A stretch of 64,000 nt of DNA from Bogoriella caseilytica (lineage in GTDB: Bacteria > Actinomycetota > Actinomycetes > Actinomycetales > Actinomycetaceae), in NCBI RefSeq assembly GCF_003752405.1, contig NZ_RKHK01000001.1, positions 372,001 through 436,000 on the forward strand, given 5' to 3'. The position numbers and the translations under genes are program-made. Every line of letters begins with the position of its first letter. The stretch's first letter is position 1. Below the pieces are notes generated by a model. The model worked only from the letters and a program-made list of their open reading frames with translations, did not search any database and was not told the origin of the DNA. This document shows positions 20,913 to 29,895 of the stretch, piece after piece.

Positions 20913-22217
20913 ATGGCATGGGATCTCAAGTCAGGTCCAGGACCCACAGGGCGTGTGGAACCTGAACCGGGGGTCAGCGAGACCGTCGCACGAGTCATCG
21001 CGGACGTCCGAGCGCGCGGAGATGACGCTGTTATCGAGTACGCACGGCAGTTCGATGGCACGGTCGACTCCGACCTCCGCCTGACCGCATCGAAGATCGA
21101 GGAGATCGTCGACGGCGTGCCCGTCGAGGTGCGCGCCGACATCGCCACAGTCCAACGCAATGTGCGGGATTTCGCTGAACGCCAGCTGGAGAGCATGAAG
21201 GCTTTCGAGGCTGAGGTGGCACCGGGGGTGGTCCTCGGGCAACGCCACACACCAATCGAAGCGGTGGGCGCCTACGTCCCCGGGGGGCGCTACCCACTGC
21301 TGGCCACCGCACACATGACGATCGTGACCGCCAGAGTCGCCGGAGTGCCCCGAGTTGCGGCCTGCACCCCACCCATTCGCGGCGAGGTTCCGGCCGCCAC
21401 GATCGCTGCGATGTCCATGGCCGGAGCCGACGAGATCTACCTGCTCGGCGGAGTGCAAGCGGTCGCTGCTTTGGCGATCGGCACCGAGACCATACCCAGC
21501 GTGGACCTCCTCGCCGGTCCCGGGAACGCGTACGTCGCCGAGGCGAAACGACAGCTGTTCGGAGACGTGGGCATCGATCTCACCGCGGGCCCGACAGAGA
21601 CCCTGATCATCGCGGACGACACTGCCGATGCACGCATCGTCGCAGTTGATCTGCTCAGCCAGGCCGAGCACGGACCAGATTCACCCGCCGTCCTGATCAC
21701 GACCTCGGAGCAACTCGGACTCCGCGTGCTCGAGCTCATCGACCGGCTTCTGCCAGGAATGAGCACCCGCGAACTCGCCGGCCCCGCCTGGCGTGACCAT
21801 GGTGCGGTCCATGTGGTCCCCGATCTCGCGGAGGCCTACGCGCTGGCGGATGAATACGCGAGCGAGCACGTCCAGATCCTCACCGCAGAGCCCCGCGACG
21901 CTCTGGAACGCATGCAGCACTACGGCGCACTCTTTCTGGGCGAAGGCACATGCGTCTCGTACGGGGACAAGGTCATTGGGACCAATCACGTACTCCCCAC
22001 CCGGGGAGCGGCGCGCTACACCGGAGGGCTCTGGGTCGGTAAGTACCTCCGCACCACCACCTATCAGGAGGTCACCGATCGGTCGGCTAGTGCCGCGCTC
22101 GGTGAACTGTGCGGTCGGGCGGCACGTGCCGAATCCTTCGAGGGCCACGCACGCTCCGGAGATCTTCGGGCCGCCCTGTGGGGCAACGCAGAGCCCACCT
22201 GGATGGAGGGGTTGTGA
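20913..22217 (+). CDS. Histidinol dehydrogenase-family NAD-dependent dehydrogenase (catabolic)
   Basis: A zinc enzyme that would oxidise an alcohol, through an aldehyde, to an acid. The 434-aa protein keeps the HisD zinc ligands: Gln and His in S-Q-A-E-H-G (about 249-253), Asp in S-Y-G-D-K (about 352) and the C-terminal His in F-E-G-H (about 412). The catalytic Glu-His pair in S-E-H-V-Q-I (about 318) is also present. After T-N-H-V-L-P-T it reads A-R-Y-T-G-G-L-W-V-G-K rather than the biosynthetic A-R-F-S-S-G-L-S-V type, a variant I associate with HpsN-like (sulfopropanediol dehydrogenase) relatives. With no his genes nearby and three other dehydrogenases downstream, a catabolic role is likely. 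ATG 20913 has GAGGAGG 5 nt upstream. Confidence 0.85.
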   Translation: MAWDLKSGPGPTGRVEPEPGVSETVARVIADVRARGDDAVIEYARQFDGTVDSDLRLTASKIEEIVDGVPVEVRADIATVQRNVRDFAERQLESMKAFEAEVAPGVVLGQRHTPIEAVGAYVPGGRYPLLATAHMTIVTARVAGVPRVAACTPPIRGEVPAATIAAMSMAGADEIYLLGGVQAVAALAIGTETIPSVDLLAGPGNAYVAEAKRQLFGDVGIDLTAGPTETLIIADDTADARIVAVDLLSQAEHGPDSPAVLITTSEQLGLRVLELIDRLLPGMSTRELAGPAWRDHGAVHVVPDLAEAYALADEYASEHVQILTAEPRDALERMQHYGALFLGEGTCVSYGDKVIGTNHVLPTRGAARYTGGLWVGKYLRTTTYQEVTDRSASAALGELCGRAARAESFEGHARSGDLRAALWGNAEPTWMEGL

Positions 22218-22239
22218 TGATCAGGCGCCACGGGCCAGC

Positions 22240-23316
22240 ATGGGCGTCGCCCTGCGATCGTACGGCGAGCCGGTGAGCGCCTCCGCGGCGGTGGTCACGG
22301 TGCCGATCCCGCAACTGCGAACGGCACTGGTGCGCGCTCTCGTCCGCGCCGGCGTCGCTGAGGACGAAGCTCACCTTCAAGCTGAGAATCTGCTCGAGGG
22401 CGATCTGCGGGGGCACCCCTCACACGGGGCGCGGCGCCTACCGCTCCTCGTCGAGCGGATTCATCGGGGCCTTGTCACCTCCGGGGTCCCGCCGACCATG
22501 ACCTGGACGACGGAGTCCGTACTCGAGGTCGACGGCCGGGACGGCCTCGGCGCGGTTGTCGCGCACCAGGCGATCGATGAGATCTCCGACCGCGCGAGAT
22601 CTACCGGAATCGCCCTGGCCTGCGTGCGCAAAGCTCACCACGTCGGCATGCTCGCCCCCCACGTCGAACGGATAGCCCAGGGCGGCATGATCGCGATAGC
22701 GATGACCACCAGCGAGGCGCTCGTCCACCCGTGGGGTGGAACCAAGGCTCTCCTGGGCACGAATCCCCTCGGTATCGCAATACCAACCGGCCGAGCTGAC
22801 GCGCCGTTCGTCCTGGACATGTCCACTGCTGCAGTCTCGCGGGGAAGGATTCTCGACCACGCGGAGCGTGGGCTGCCTCTGCCTCCCGGTTGGGCGGTCG
22901 ATGACGAGGGCACACCGGCCACCGATCCGGCCACTGCTCAGGCCATCAGCCCTTTCGGCGGACCCAAGGGGTTCGCGCTGGGCCTCGCACTCGAGCTTCT
23001 CGTGGCGCAGCTGACCCAGACCGAAGTGGGTGCCCGTGTGCACGGCACGCTGGACGCCACGGAACCGGTGACGAAGGGCGACGTCTTCCTCGCTGTGTCC
23101 CTGGAGCGGCTCGGGATCGCAATGGGCGGACCCGACATCCTCGGATACCTCGAGGAGCTCCGCGGCAGTTCCGCTGATCCGGCTACGCCGGTACTCATTC
23201 CTGGTGACCGCGCCAGGGTCGCCCGCGAGCGACACACCCGAGACGGGGTCCACCTCAGCCGCGAGGTCTGGGAAGGCGTCCGGCGCCTCGCCGACCGGAA
23301 AGGATCCACCACATGA
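22240..23316 (+). CDS. Ldh2/malate-sulfolactate dehydrogenase family oxidoreductase
   Basis: NAD(P)-dependent 2-hydroxyacid/2-oxoacid oxidoreductase of the type II malate/L-lactate dehydrogenase family, which includes ureidoglycolate, sulfolactate and diketogulonate enzymes. The 358-aa protein has H-P-S-H-G-A-R-R near residue 60, D-G-L-G-A-V near 105 and the catalytic-His region K-A-H-H-V-G-M near 131, followed by G-T-N-P-L-G-I-A-I-P near 175. The start is uncertain: ATG 22240 has no good ribosome site, and GTG 22273 also fits the family length. It lies 22 bp after the HisD-like gene and overlaps the next gene by ATGA. Confidence 0.85.
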   Translation: MGVALRSYGEPVSASAAVVTVPIPQLRTALVRALVRAGVAEDEAHLQAENLLEGDLRGHPSHGARRLPLLVERIHRGLVTSGVPPTMTWTTESVLEVDGRDGLGAVVAHQAIDEISDRARSTGIALACVRKAHHVGMLAPHVERIAQGGMIAIAMTTSEALVHPWGGTKALLGTNPLGIAIPTGRADAPFVLDMSTAAVSRGRILDHAERGLPLPPGWAVDDEGTPATDPATAQAISPFGGPKGFALGLALELLVAQLTQTEVGARVHGTLDATEPVTKGDVFLAVSLERLGIAMGGPDILGYLEELRGSSADPATPVLIPGDRARVARERHTRDGVHLSREVWEGVRRLADRKGSTT

Positions 23317-24533
23317 ACCCCTCCGCCTTCGGGGTGATCCGAGCACCCAGGAGTATCGTCTTCGGCTCGGGTAGTGCCTCGGCCATCCCGGAGCATGTCG
23401 CCAGCATCGGCGGTCGAGCGGCGATCTGCGTCGATCCTGTGCTCGCGCGGACTGCGGGCTTCCGCCGCACTCAGGAGGCCATGGCCGCGCGAGGCGTCGC
23501 CACCGAGCTCATCACCGACATCCAGCCGGAACTTCCCGTCGATCTCATCCACGAGGCGGCGGACAGAGGTCGTCGTTTTCGACCAGACGTGGTGCTTGGG
23601 TACGGGGGTGGGAGCTCTCTGGACCTCGCCAAACTGGTCGCGCTCCTCCTCACCCACGACCAACCGCTGCACGAGTTCTACGGAGAGAACCATGTGCCTG
23701 GGCCCGTGGTACCGATCATCGCTGTTCCGACCACGGCGGGCACCGGATCCGAGGTGACACCGGTTGCTGTACTCACCGACCCCGCGAAGCAGCTCAAGGT
23801 CGGAGTGTCCTCGCCCTTCCTCGTTCCGCACGCCGCCATCGTGGACCCGCTGCTCACGCTCGGCGCCCCTCCTGCCGTCGTGGCACATGCGGGTGCGGAT
23901 GCTCTCGTGCACGCCGTCGAGGCGGCCACCGCGGTGCGGTCCAGACACAACCTGACACGCGAACTTCCGGTGTTCGTCGGCGAGAACGACCTCAGCCGCC
24001 CGCTCGCACTTGAGGCGGCACGGCATCTCGTCACCCATCTGCCCCAGGCCACCGCCCGCCCGGAGGACCTCCGGCCACGCGAGGGCCTCGCGCTGGGAAG
24101 CCTCCTGGCGGGTATCGCCTTCGGCTCTGCCGGCACTCACCTCTCCCATGCCATCCAGTACCCGGTCGGCGCCTTGACCGGAACAGCGCACGGCCTCGGT
24201 ACCGGACTGCTGCTGCCCTACGTCCTCGAGGCGATTCTTCCGGATGCGACCGATCGACTCGCCGCCATCGGGACAGCCCTCGAGGTGCGTGCGTCCAGCC
24301 AGGACGCGCTGGCGCACGGCGCCATCGCGACGATCCGGGAGGTGATGAGAGCCATCGGAATCCCGCAGACTCTCGCCGACATCGGCGTGCGCGAGGCCGA
24401 CCTATCGCGCATCACCGAGATGGCCTGCGGGGTGACCCGACTCGCCGGCAACAGTCCCGTACCTGCCGACGCAGAACTCGTTGGTGCCATTGTCCGCTCC
24501 GCATATAGCGGAGCCTCCGCCACCGACGGATGA
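23313..24533 (+). CDS. Iron-containing alcohol dehydrogenase
   Basis: Group III NAD(P)-dependent alcohol dehydrogenase. The 406-aa protein has the nucleotide-binding G-G-G-S-S-L-D near residue 98, P-T-T-A-G-T-G-S-E near 140 and the four metal ligands: Asp and His in A-G-A-D-A-L-V-H-A-V-E (near 195), His in L-S-H-A-I-Q-Y-P (near 276) and His in G-T-A-H-G-L-G (near 290). Translationally coupled to the preceding gene. Reversible reduction of an aldehyde intermediate, or oxidation of a diol or hydroxyacid, is plausible; the substrate is not deducible. Confidence 0.9.
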   Translation: MNPSAFGVIRAPRSIVFGSGSASAIPEHVASIGGRAAICVDPVLARTAGFRRTQEAMAARGVATELITDIQPELPVDLIHEAADRGRRFRPDVVLGYGGGSSLDLAKLVALLLTHDQPLHEFYGENHVPGPVVPIIAVPTTAGTGSEVTPVAVLTDPAKQLKVGVSSPFLVPHAAIVDPLLTLGAPPAVVAHAGADALVHAVEAATAVRSRHNLTRELPVFVGENDLSRPLALEAARHLVTHLPQATARPEDLRPREGLALGSLLAGIAFGSAGTHLSHAIQYPVGALTGTAHGLGTGLLLPYVLEAILPDATDRLAAIGTALEVRASSQDALAHGAIATIREVMRAIGIPQTLADIGVREADLSRITEMACGVTRLAGNSPVPADAELVGAIVRSAYSGASATDG

Positions 24534-24561
24534 CCACACCCCGAGAGCGATGGAGAAATAG

Positions 24562-25995
24562 ATGACCTACCTGAGCGACCTCTACATCGACGGTACCTGG
24601 CGCCCGGCATCGAGCGGCGACACCTTGGGGGTCGCCGACCCCGCCACCGGGGAGGTGCTGGCACGCTTCGCCATCGCCACCGAAGAGGACTGCCTCGATG
24701 CAGTGTCGTCGGCTACACGGGCATTCCCCGCGTGGCGGGCCATGGCACCGCGGCAACGTGCCGAGATCCTGCGCCGCACCTTCGAGACCCTGACCGCAGA
24801 ACAGGACCGTCTGATCGAGCTGATCGTCGCCGAGAACGGCAAGGCACACGCCGACGCTGCGGCCGAAGCCTCCTACGCCACCGAGTTCTTCCGGTGGTTC
24901 GCCGAGGAAGCCGTGCGTGTCGCCGGCGACTTCCGGAGGTCGCCGGGAGGCGACAAGGATCTCGTGGTCACCCACGAGCCGGTCGGTGTCGCGCTGTTGA
25001 TCACCCCGTGGAACTTCCCGGCGGCGATGGCCACCCGCAAGCTCGCCCCGGCGCTCGCGGCCGGTTGCACCGCCGTCCTGAAGCCTGCCGCTGAGACCCC
25101 GTTGACCGCGGCCTACATCGTGGACGTGCTCCGGCGTGCAGGTCTCCCGCCCGGCGTGGCGAACCTCGTCCTGCCTCACCCTGCGGGTCCGGCGGTGGCG
25201 CGGATGCTGGCCCACCCTGCTGTCCGCGCGCTGTCCTTCACCGGCTCGACCGAGGTCGGGCGGATCCTGCTTCGCGAAGCGTCCAGCAGTGTCACCACCT
25301 GCTCGATGGAGCTCGGAGGAAACGCGCCTTTCGTCGTGCTGCCCGGCGCCGACGTCGACCGGGCGGTCGACGGCGCCATGGTCGCGAAGATGCGCAACGG
25401 GGGCGCCGCCTGTACCGCGGCGAACCGCTTCTATGTACATGCCTCGCTGGCAGCGGAGTTCACCAACGGTTTGACCCGCGCCATGAGCGATCTGCGCACC
25501 GGAGCAGGCTCCGACCGCCGGAACCATCACGGCGCCCTGGTCTCGGCCGAAGAACGGGACAAGGTCGCTCGCCTCGTCGATGAGGCCGTCGCCGCGGGGG
25601 CCGTCGCACACTTCCGGGCAGTGGCACCAGATTCCGGCGCCTTCTATCCGCCCACCGTGCTCACCGGAGTGCAGCACGGCAGCACACTCACTCGGACCGA
25701 GATCTTCGGCCCGGTCGCACCGATCATCACCTTCGACGAGGTCGACGAGGCGGTCTCCATGGCCAACGACACCGAGCACGGACTGATCGCCTACGTCTAC
25801 GGGCCGCTCGAGGACGCCCTGGGCGTTGCCCGTCAGCTCGACTCCGGGATGGTTGCGGTCAACCGAGGTGTGGCCTCGGACCCCGCCGCCCCCTTCGGAG
25901 GTGTCAAGCAGAGCGGCATCGGACGCGAGGGCGGCTTCGACGGCATTCACGAGTTCCTTGAGACGAAGTACATCGCCCTGGACGCCCTCGCCTGA
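24562..25995 (+). CDS. NAD(P)-dependent aldehyde dehydrogenase (succinate-semialdehyde type)
   Basis: Oxidises an aldehyde to a carboxylate. The 477-aa sequence has the family motifs I-T-P-W-N-F-P near residue 150, F-T-G-S-T-E-V-G near 225, the general base Glu in M-E-L-G-G-N-A-P (near 250) and the nucleophile Cys in N-G-G-A-A-C-T-A-A-N (near 284). Overall it resembles the succinate/glutarate-semialdehyde and glycolaldehyde dehydrogenase group. ATG 24562 is preceded by GGAGAAATAG. Last gene of the rightward operon; in this context it may make a glycolate- or glycerate-level acid. Confidence 0.92.
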   Translation: MTYLSDLYIDGTWRPASSGDTLGVADPATGEVLARFAIATEEDCLDAVSSATRAFPAWRAMAPRQRAEILRRTFETLTAEQDRLIELIVAENGKAHADAAAEASYATEFFRWFAEEAVRVAGDFRRSPGGDKDLVVTHEPVGVALLITPWNFPAAMATRKLAPALAAGCTAVLKPAAETPLTAAYIVDVLRRAGLPPGVANLVLPHPAGPAVARMLAHPAVRALSFTGSTEVGRILLREASSSVTTCSMELGGNAPFVVLPGADVDRAVDGAMVAKMRNGGAACTAANRFYVHASLAAEFTNGLTRAMSDLRTGAGSDRRNHHGALVSAEERDKVARLVDEAVAAGAVAHFRAVAPDSGAFYPPTVLTGVQHGSTLTRTEIFGPVAPIITFDEVDEAVSMANDTEHGLIAYVYGPLEDALGVARQLDSGMVAVNRGVASDPAAPFGGVKQSGIGREGGFDGIHEFLETKYIALDALA

Positions 25996-26044
25996 TCCTC
26001 CCGAGCCCGGAGTGACCTATCGCCCGGCCGCACGGGGCGGACAG

Positions 26045-27457
26045 TCAGGACCTCTCGAAGCTCCGTACTGCGTCGGCTACCGCCTCAGCCACCCGGGGAT
26101 CGAACACACCAGGGATCACGAAAGCCGGGTTCAACTCCTCGTCCGAGACCACCTCGGCGATCGCTACGGCGGCCACGCGCAGTAGCTCTTCTGTGATGTC
26201 AGTTGCCCCGACGTCGAGCAGTCCGCGGAACAGGCCAGGAAAGGCGAGCACATTATTGATCTGGTTGGGGTGGTCGCTGCGGCCGGTCGCCACCACTGCG
26301 GCGGTTTCTGCGGCCTCGAGCGGGTCGACCTCCGGAGTGGGGTTGGCCAGGGCGAAAACGATGGCGTCCTCGTTCATGGCGGCGATGTCTGCGCCGGTCA
26401 GGATGTTCGCCGCCGACACGCCGATGAAGACATCGGCCTCCACCAGCCCCTCCTTGAGGGTTCCGGTGACGTTCTCGGGATTGGTGTGATCGATGATCCA
26501 GTCGCGGTTGCGGTCCTCGTTCCGGTTGCCGGCGTGCACGGCACCATCTTTATCGAAGCCGACGATGTGCTGCGCGCCCTGCGCGACGAGCAGCTTGATG
26601 ATCGCCGTCCCCGCAGCCCCGACGCCGGAGACGACGATGCGCACTGTCTCCAGAGACTTGCCGACGACCTTCAACGCATTGATCAGCGCTGCGAGTACCA
26701 CGATGGCCGTACCGTGCTGATCGTCGTGAAAGACCGGGATGTCCAGCTCATCGCGCAAGCGCTCTTCGATCTCGAAGCATCGTGGAGCGGAGATGTCCTC
26801 CAGGTTCACTCCGCCGTAGACCGGCGCGAGGGCCTTGACGATGGAGATGATCTCTTCGGTGTCGGTGGTGTCCAGACAGACCGGCCAGGCATCCACTCCG
26901 GCGAACTGTTTGAAGAGCGCAGCTTTGCCCTCCATGACCGGGAGCGCGGCTGCGGGGCCGATATCACCCAGGCCGAGCACGGCGGTCCCGTCGGTGACGA
27001 CGGCCACCGTGTTCCGCTTGATGGTCAGGCGCCTCGCGTCCTCGGGCTTCTTCGCGATGGCCAGGCACACTCGCGCCACACCGGGGGTGTAGGCGCGAGA
27101 GAGATCGCGCCGGGTCTTGAGTGGGACCTTCGGGGTCACTTCGATCTTCCCCCCGAGGTGCATGAGGAAGGTCGAGTCAGACATCTTGAGCACCTGGACG
27201 CCATCCAGCGCGTTCAGGGCATCTCGTACCTGCTCGCCGTGTTCACCGTCGACGGTGTCGCAGGTGACGTCCACGGTCACGGTCGACGTCGTCGAGTGGG
27301 AGACATCGACACCGGTCACCGCCGCACCGACATCTGCGACTGCCTGGACCACGGTCGATGTCGCGTGCTGGGATGCGGGCACCTCCACTCGTAGAGTGAT
27401 CGTGTAGCTGGGGCTGGGGAGGCCAGCTCGCCTCACAGTACGAGGGCTCTCGCTCAC
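26045..27457 (-). CDS. Malic enzyme with N-terminal ACT domain
   Basis: Oxidative decarboxylation of malate to pyruvate. Residues 15-90 look like an ACT regulatory domain (Y-T-I-T-L-R-V-E-V-P start), which suggests amino-acid control. The catalytic part follows, with S-R-A-Y-T-P-G-V-A-R-V-C near 120, the metal-binding D-D-Q-H-G-T-A near 245, the NAD(P) fold V-V-S-G-V-G-A-A-G-T-A near 275 and S-D-H-P-N-Q-I-N-N near 395. The 470-aa length matches bacterial short malic enzymes plus ACT. GTG 27457 has AGGAGAGG upstream. Convergent with the aldehyde dehydrogenase (49 bp gap) and divergent from the IclR gene. It could drain the malate made by aceB. Confidence 0.92.
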   Translation of the reverse strand: MSESPRTVRRAGLPSPSYTITLRVEVPASQHATSTVVQAVADVGAAVTGVDVSHSTTSTVTVDVTCDTVDGEHGEQVRDALNALDGVQVLKMSDSTFLMHLGGKIEVTPKVPLKTRRDLSRAYTPGVARVCLAIAKKPEDARRLTIKRNTVAVVTDGTAVLGLGDIGPAAALPVMEGKAALFKQFAGVDAWPVCLDTTDTEEIISIVKALAPVYGGVNLEDISAPRCFEIEERLRDELDIPVFHDDQHGTAIVVLAALINALKVVGKSLETVRIVVSGVGAAGTAIIKLLVAQGAQHIVGFDKDGAVHAGNRNEDRNRDWIIDHTNPENVTGTLKEGLVEADVFIGVSAANILTGADIAAMNEDAIVFALANPTPEVDPLEAAETAAVVATGRSDHPNQINNVLAFPGLFRGLLDVGATDITEELLRVAAVAIAEVVSDEELNPAFVIPGVFDPRVAEAVADAVRSFERS

Positions 27458-27584
27458 TCCGGGATCCTCTCCTCACGGCGTCCATGCCTTGACCAGACGG
27501 ACACTATTGTGTCGCACCCAACCCCGGGCACGATTCCGTTTTGTGGAATACTCTTTTCATTAGTGTACCGCGAGGAGAATGACG
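27458..27584 (+). promoter_or_regulatory. Divergent malic enzyme/IclR promoter region with two inverted repeats
   Basis: Two perfect inverted repeats are visible: GACAC-TATT-GTGTC (27500-27513) and ATTCC-N7-GGAAT (27533-27549). Either could be the operator of the adjacent IclR protein, which would then autoregulate and control the malic enzyme. IclR family members usually bind short imperfect palindromes in such divergent regions. Confidence 0.5.
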
Positions 27585-28340
27585 ATGACCAGGCCAGGCG
27601 AGGTGCAGTCCGTAGCACGAGCAATCGACGTTCTGGAGCTACTGGCGGACCTAGGACGCCCCACTGCACTGAGCGAGATCTCCGAGGAGACCGGGCTTCC
27701 GCTTCCCACTATCCACCGGTTGATCCGCACACTTGTTGCCCGTGGCTACGCACGTCAACTTCCCTCCCGTCGTTACACGCTGGGCCCGCGCGCGGTACGC
27801 ATCGGCGAGGTGGCGGGCCGCCAACTCGGTGCGGGTACCCGCCCGCACCTCGAGCGACTGGCCCGCGAACTCGGCGAGTCGGCCAACCTGGCGATGCTGG
27901 ACGGAGACATGGCGGTCTACGTCGCTCAAGCTTCATCGACGCAGTCGATGCGCATGTTCACCGAAGTCGGTAGGCGCGTGCACTGCCATTGCACCGGCGT
28001 GGGTAAGACGATCCTCGCGCAACTCCCCTCGGAGCAGGTCCGGGCGATCATCGGGAGCGCCGGGATGCCTCCGGCGACACCCAGCTCTCTGACCACCCTG
28101 GACGACTTGCTCGCGGAACTCGCACTGATCCGTTCACGCGGCTATGCCATTGACGACGGCGAGCAGGAACTCGGCGTGCGATGCTTCGCCGTGGCGGTGC
28201 CCGGATCGCCTACCCCGGCCGCGCTCTCGATCTCCGGACCCGAAACGAGAGTGACCGCCGACTTCGGCGAGAACGCGGTCCCGATCCTCCGCGACGCCGC
28301 AGCCGCAGTGGGTGAGCAGATGCTCGGTTCTGCCGGCTGA
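27585..28340 (+). CDS. IclR family transcriptional regulator
   Basis: A 251-aa protein with an N-terminal winged helix-turn-helix (residues 8-65; A-R-A-I-D-V-L-E-L-L, then L-P-L-P-T-I-H-R-L-I-R-T-L as recognition helix) and a C-terminal IclR effector domain (H-C-H-C-T-G-V-G-K near 135, G-Y-A-I-D-D-G-E near 188, ending with V-P-G-S-P-T-P-A-A-L-S-I-S-G). ATG 27585 is chosen over ATG 27579 because GAGGAG ends 7 nt before it. IclR regulators commonly sense small carboxylates such as glyoxylate or pyruvate, which suits the malic enzyme/malate synthase context; the ligand is not known. Confidence 0.92.
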   Translation: MTRPGEVQSVARAIDVLELLADLGRPTALSEISEETGLPLPTIHRLIRTLVARGYARQLPSRRYTLGPRAVRIGEVAGRQLGAGTRPHLERLARELGESANLAMLDGDMAVYVAQASSTQSMRMFTEVGRRVHCHCTGVGKTILAQLPSEQVRAIIGSAGMPPATPSSLTTLDDLLAELALIRSRGYAIDDGEQELGVRCFAVAVPGSPTPAALSISGPETRVTADFGENAVPILRDAAAAVGEQMLGSAG

Positions 28341-28386
28341 TCACCCGAGGTCCGGGCCGCGCTGTCAGCCACGAGCACCGCCGGTC

Positions 28387-29895
28387 TCAGGCGCCGGCCT
28401 TCTCCATGATGATCTCCCGGACGCGCCCGGCATCGGCCTGGCCGCGGGTGGCCTTCATGACCGCGCCCACGATCGCGCCCGCAGCCTGGACCTTGCCGCC
28501 TCGGATCTTCTCGACGACGTCTGGGTTGGCGGCCAGCGCGTCGTCGACCGCCTGCTCCAGGGCACCCTCGTCGGAGACGACCTCCAGGCCCCGTGCCGTC
28601 ACGATCTCCTCCGGCGAACCCTCGCCGGCGAGCACGCCGGCCAGCACCTGCCGGGCGAGTTTGTCGTTGAGACGGCCGTTGTCGACCAGCTGCTGCAGCT
28701 CGCCGATCTGCGCCGGGGTGACCGGCAGATCCTCCAGCGCGACACCGTCGTTCTTCGCCGTCCGGGAGAGTTCGCCCATCCACCACTTCCGGGCCGCTGC
28801 CGCGGAAGCGCCGGCGGCGATGGTGGCCTCGACCAGCTCGGTCGCGCCGGCGTTGATCAGGTCCCGCATCTCGGGATCACTGACGCCCCACTCCTCTTGC
28901 AGCCGCTTGCGGCGCACCGCAGGCAGCTCGGGCAGCGAGGCCCGGATCTCCTCCACCCACTCGCGCGACGGAGCCACCGGTACCAGGTCCGGTTCGGGGA
29001 AGTATCGGTAGTCCTCGGCGTCGGACTTCACTCGGCCCGAGGACGTCGAGGCGGTGTCCTCGTGGAAGTGACGCGTCTCCTGGATGATCGTGCCGCCGCC
29101 GTCGAGAGTTCCAGCCTGGCGGGAGATCTCGTAGCGCACCGCACGCTCGATGGAGCGGAAGGAGTTGACGTTCTTGGTCTCGGTGCGCGTGCCCAGCGGC
29201 GCCTCGGGTGAGGGACGGAGGGAGACGTTGATGTCGGCACGAACATTGCCTCGTTCCATCCGCGCCTCCGAGACGCCGGTCGCGCGGAAGATGTCGCGCA
29301 GAGCGGAGACGTAGGCGCGAGCGATCTCCGGGCCGCGCGCCCCCACTCCGGTGATGGGTTTGGTGACGATCTCCACCAGCGGGATACCCGCCCGGTTGTA
29401 GTCCACCAGCGAGTACTCCGCGCCCTGGATGCGCCCGGACCCACCCACGTGGGTGTTCTTGCCGGCGTCCTCCTCCATGTGGGCGCGCTCGATCTCCACG
29501 CGGAAGACCTCACCGTCCTCGAGCTCGACATCGAGATAGCCGTCGAAGGCGATCGGTTCGTCGTACTGCGAGGTCTGGAAGTTCTTGGGCACATCCGGGT
29601 AGAAGTAGTTCTTCCGGGCGAAGCGGCAGGTCTCGGCGATCTCGCAGTTCAGTGCCAGTCCGATGCGGATGGCGTACTCCACCGCGGTGCCGTTGACCAC
29701 GGGCAGCGCGCCGGGCAGGCCCAGGGAGACCGGGGTGATCGCTGTGTTCGGAGCGTCACCGAAGGTCTGCGGGGCGCCGTCGAACATCTTGGTGACGGTG
29801 CCGAGTTCGACGTGCACCTCGATGCCCAGCACGGGGTCGTAGCGGCCGATCGCCTCGTCGTAGTCGACGAGCGTCTCGCTGGCGGGCGCGGTCAT
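28387..29895 (-). CDS. gatB: Asp/Glu-tRNA(Asn/Gln) amidotransferase subunit B
   Basis: Subunit B of the GatCAB complex, which binds and activates mischarged Glu-tRNA(Gln)/Asp-tRNA(Asn). The 502-aa protein begins the conserved catalytic part at [10 protein letters not shown], followed by F-G-D-A-P-N-T and [10 protein letters not shown], and ends in the YqeY-like tail domain. ATG 29895 overlaps the gatA stop (ATGA). It is the last gene of gatC-gatA-gatB and convergent with iclR. Confidence 0.97.
   Translation of the reverse strand: MTAPASETLVDYDEAIGRYDPVLGIEVHVELGTVTKMFDGAPQTFGDAPNTAITPVSLGLPGALPVVNGTAVEYAIRIGLALNCEIAETCRFARKNYFYPDVPKNFQTSQYDEPIAFDGYLDVELEDGEVFRVEIERAHMEEDAGKNTHVGGSGRIQGAEYSLVDYNRAGIPLVEIVTKPITGVGARGPEIARAYVSALRDIFRATGVSEARMERGNVRADINVSLRPSPEAPLGTRTETKNVNSFRSIERAVRYEISRQAGTLDGGGTIIQETRHFHEDTASTSSGRVKSDAEDYRYFPEPDLVPVAPSREWVEEIRASLPELPAVRRKRLQEEWGVSDPEMRDLINAGATELVEATIAAGASAAAARKWWMGELSRTAKNDGVALEDLPVTPAQIGELQQLVDNGRLNDKLARQVLAGVLAGEGSPEEIVTARGLEVVSDEGALEQAVDDALAANPDVVEKIRGGKVQAAGAIVGAVMKATRGQADAGRVREIIMEKAGA

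Noticed and set aside
20913-22217. Biosynthetic histidinol dehydrogenase
   Set aside because: No other his genes, a sugar-catabolic neighbourhood, and a variant C-terminal motif; kept as HisD-family only.
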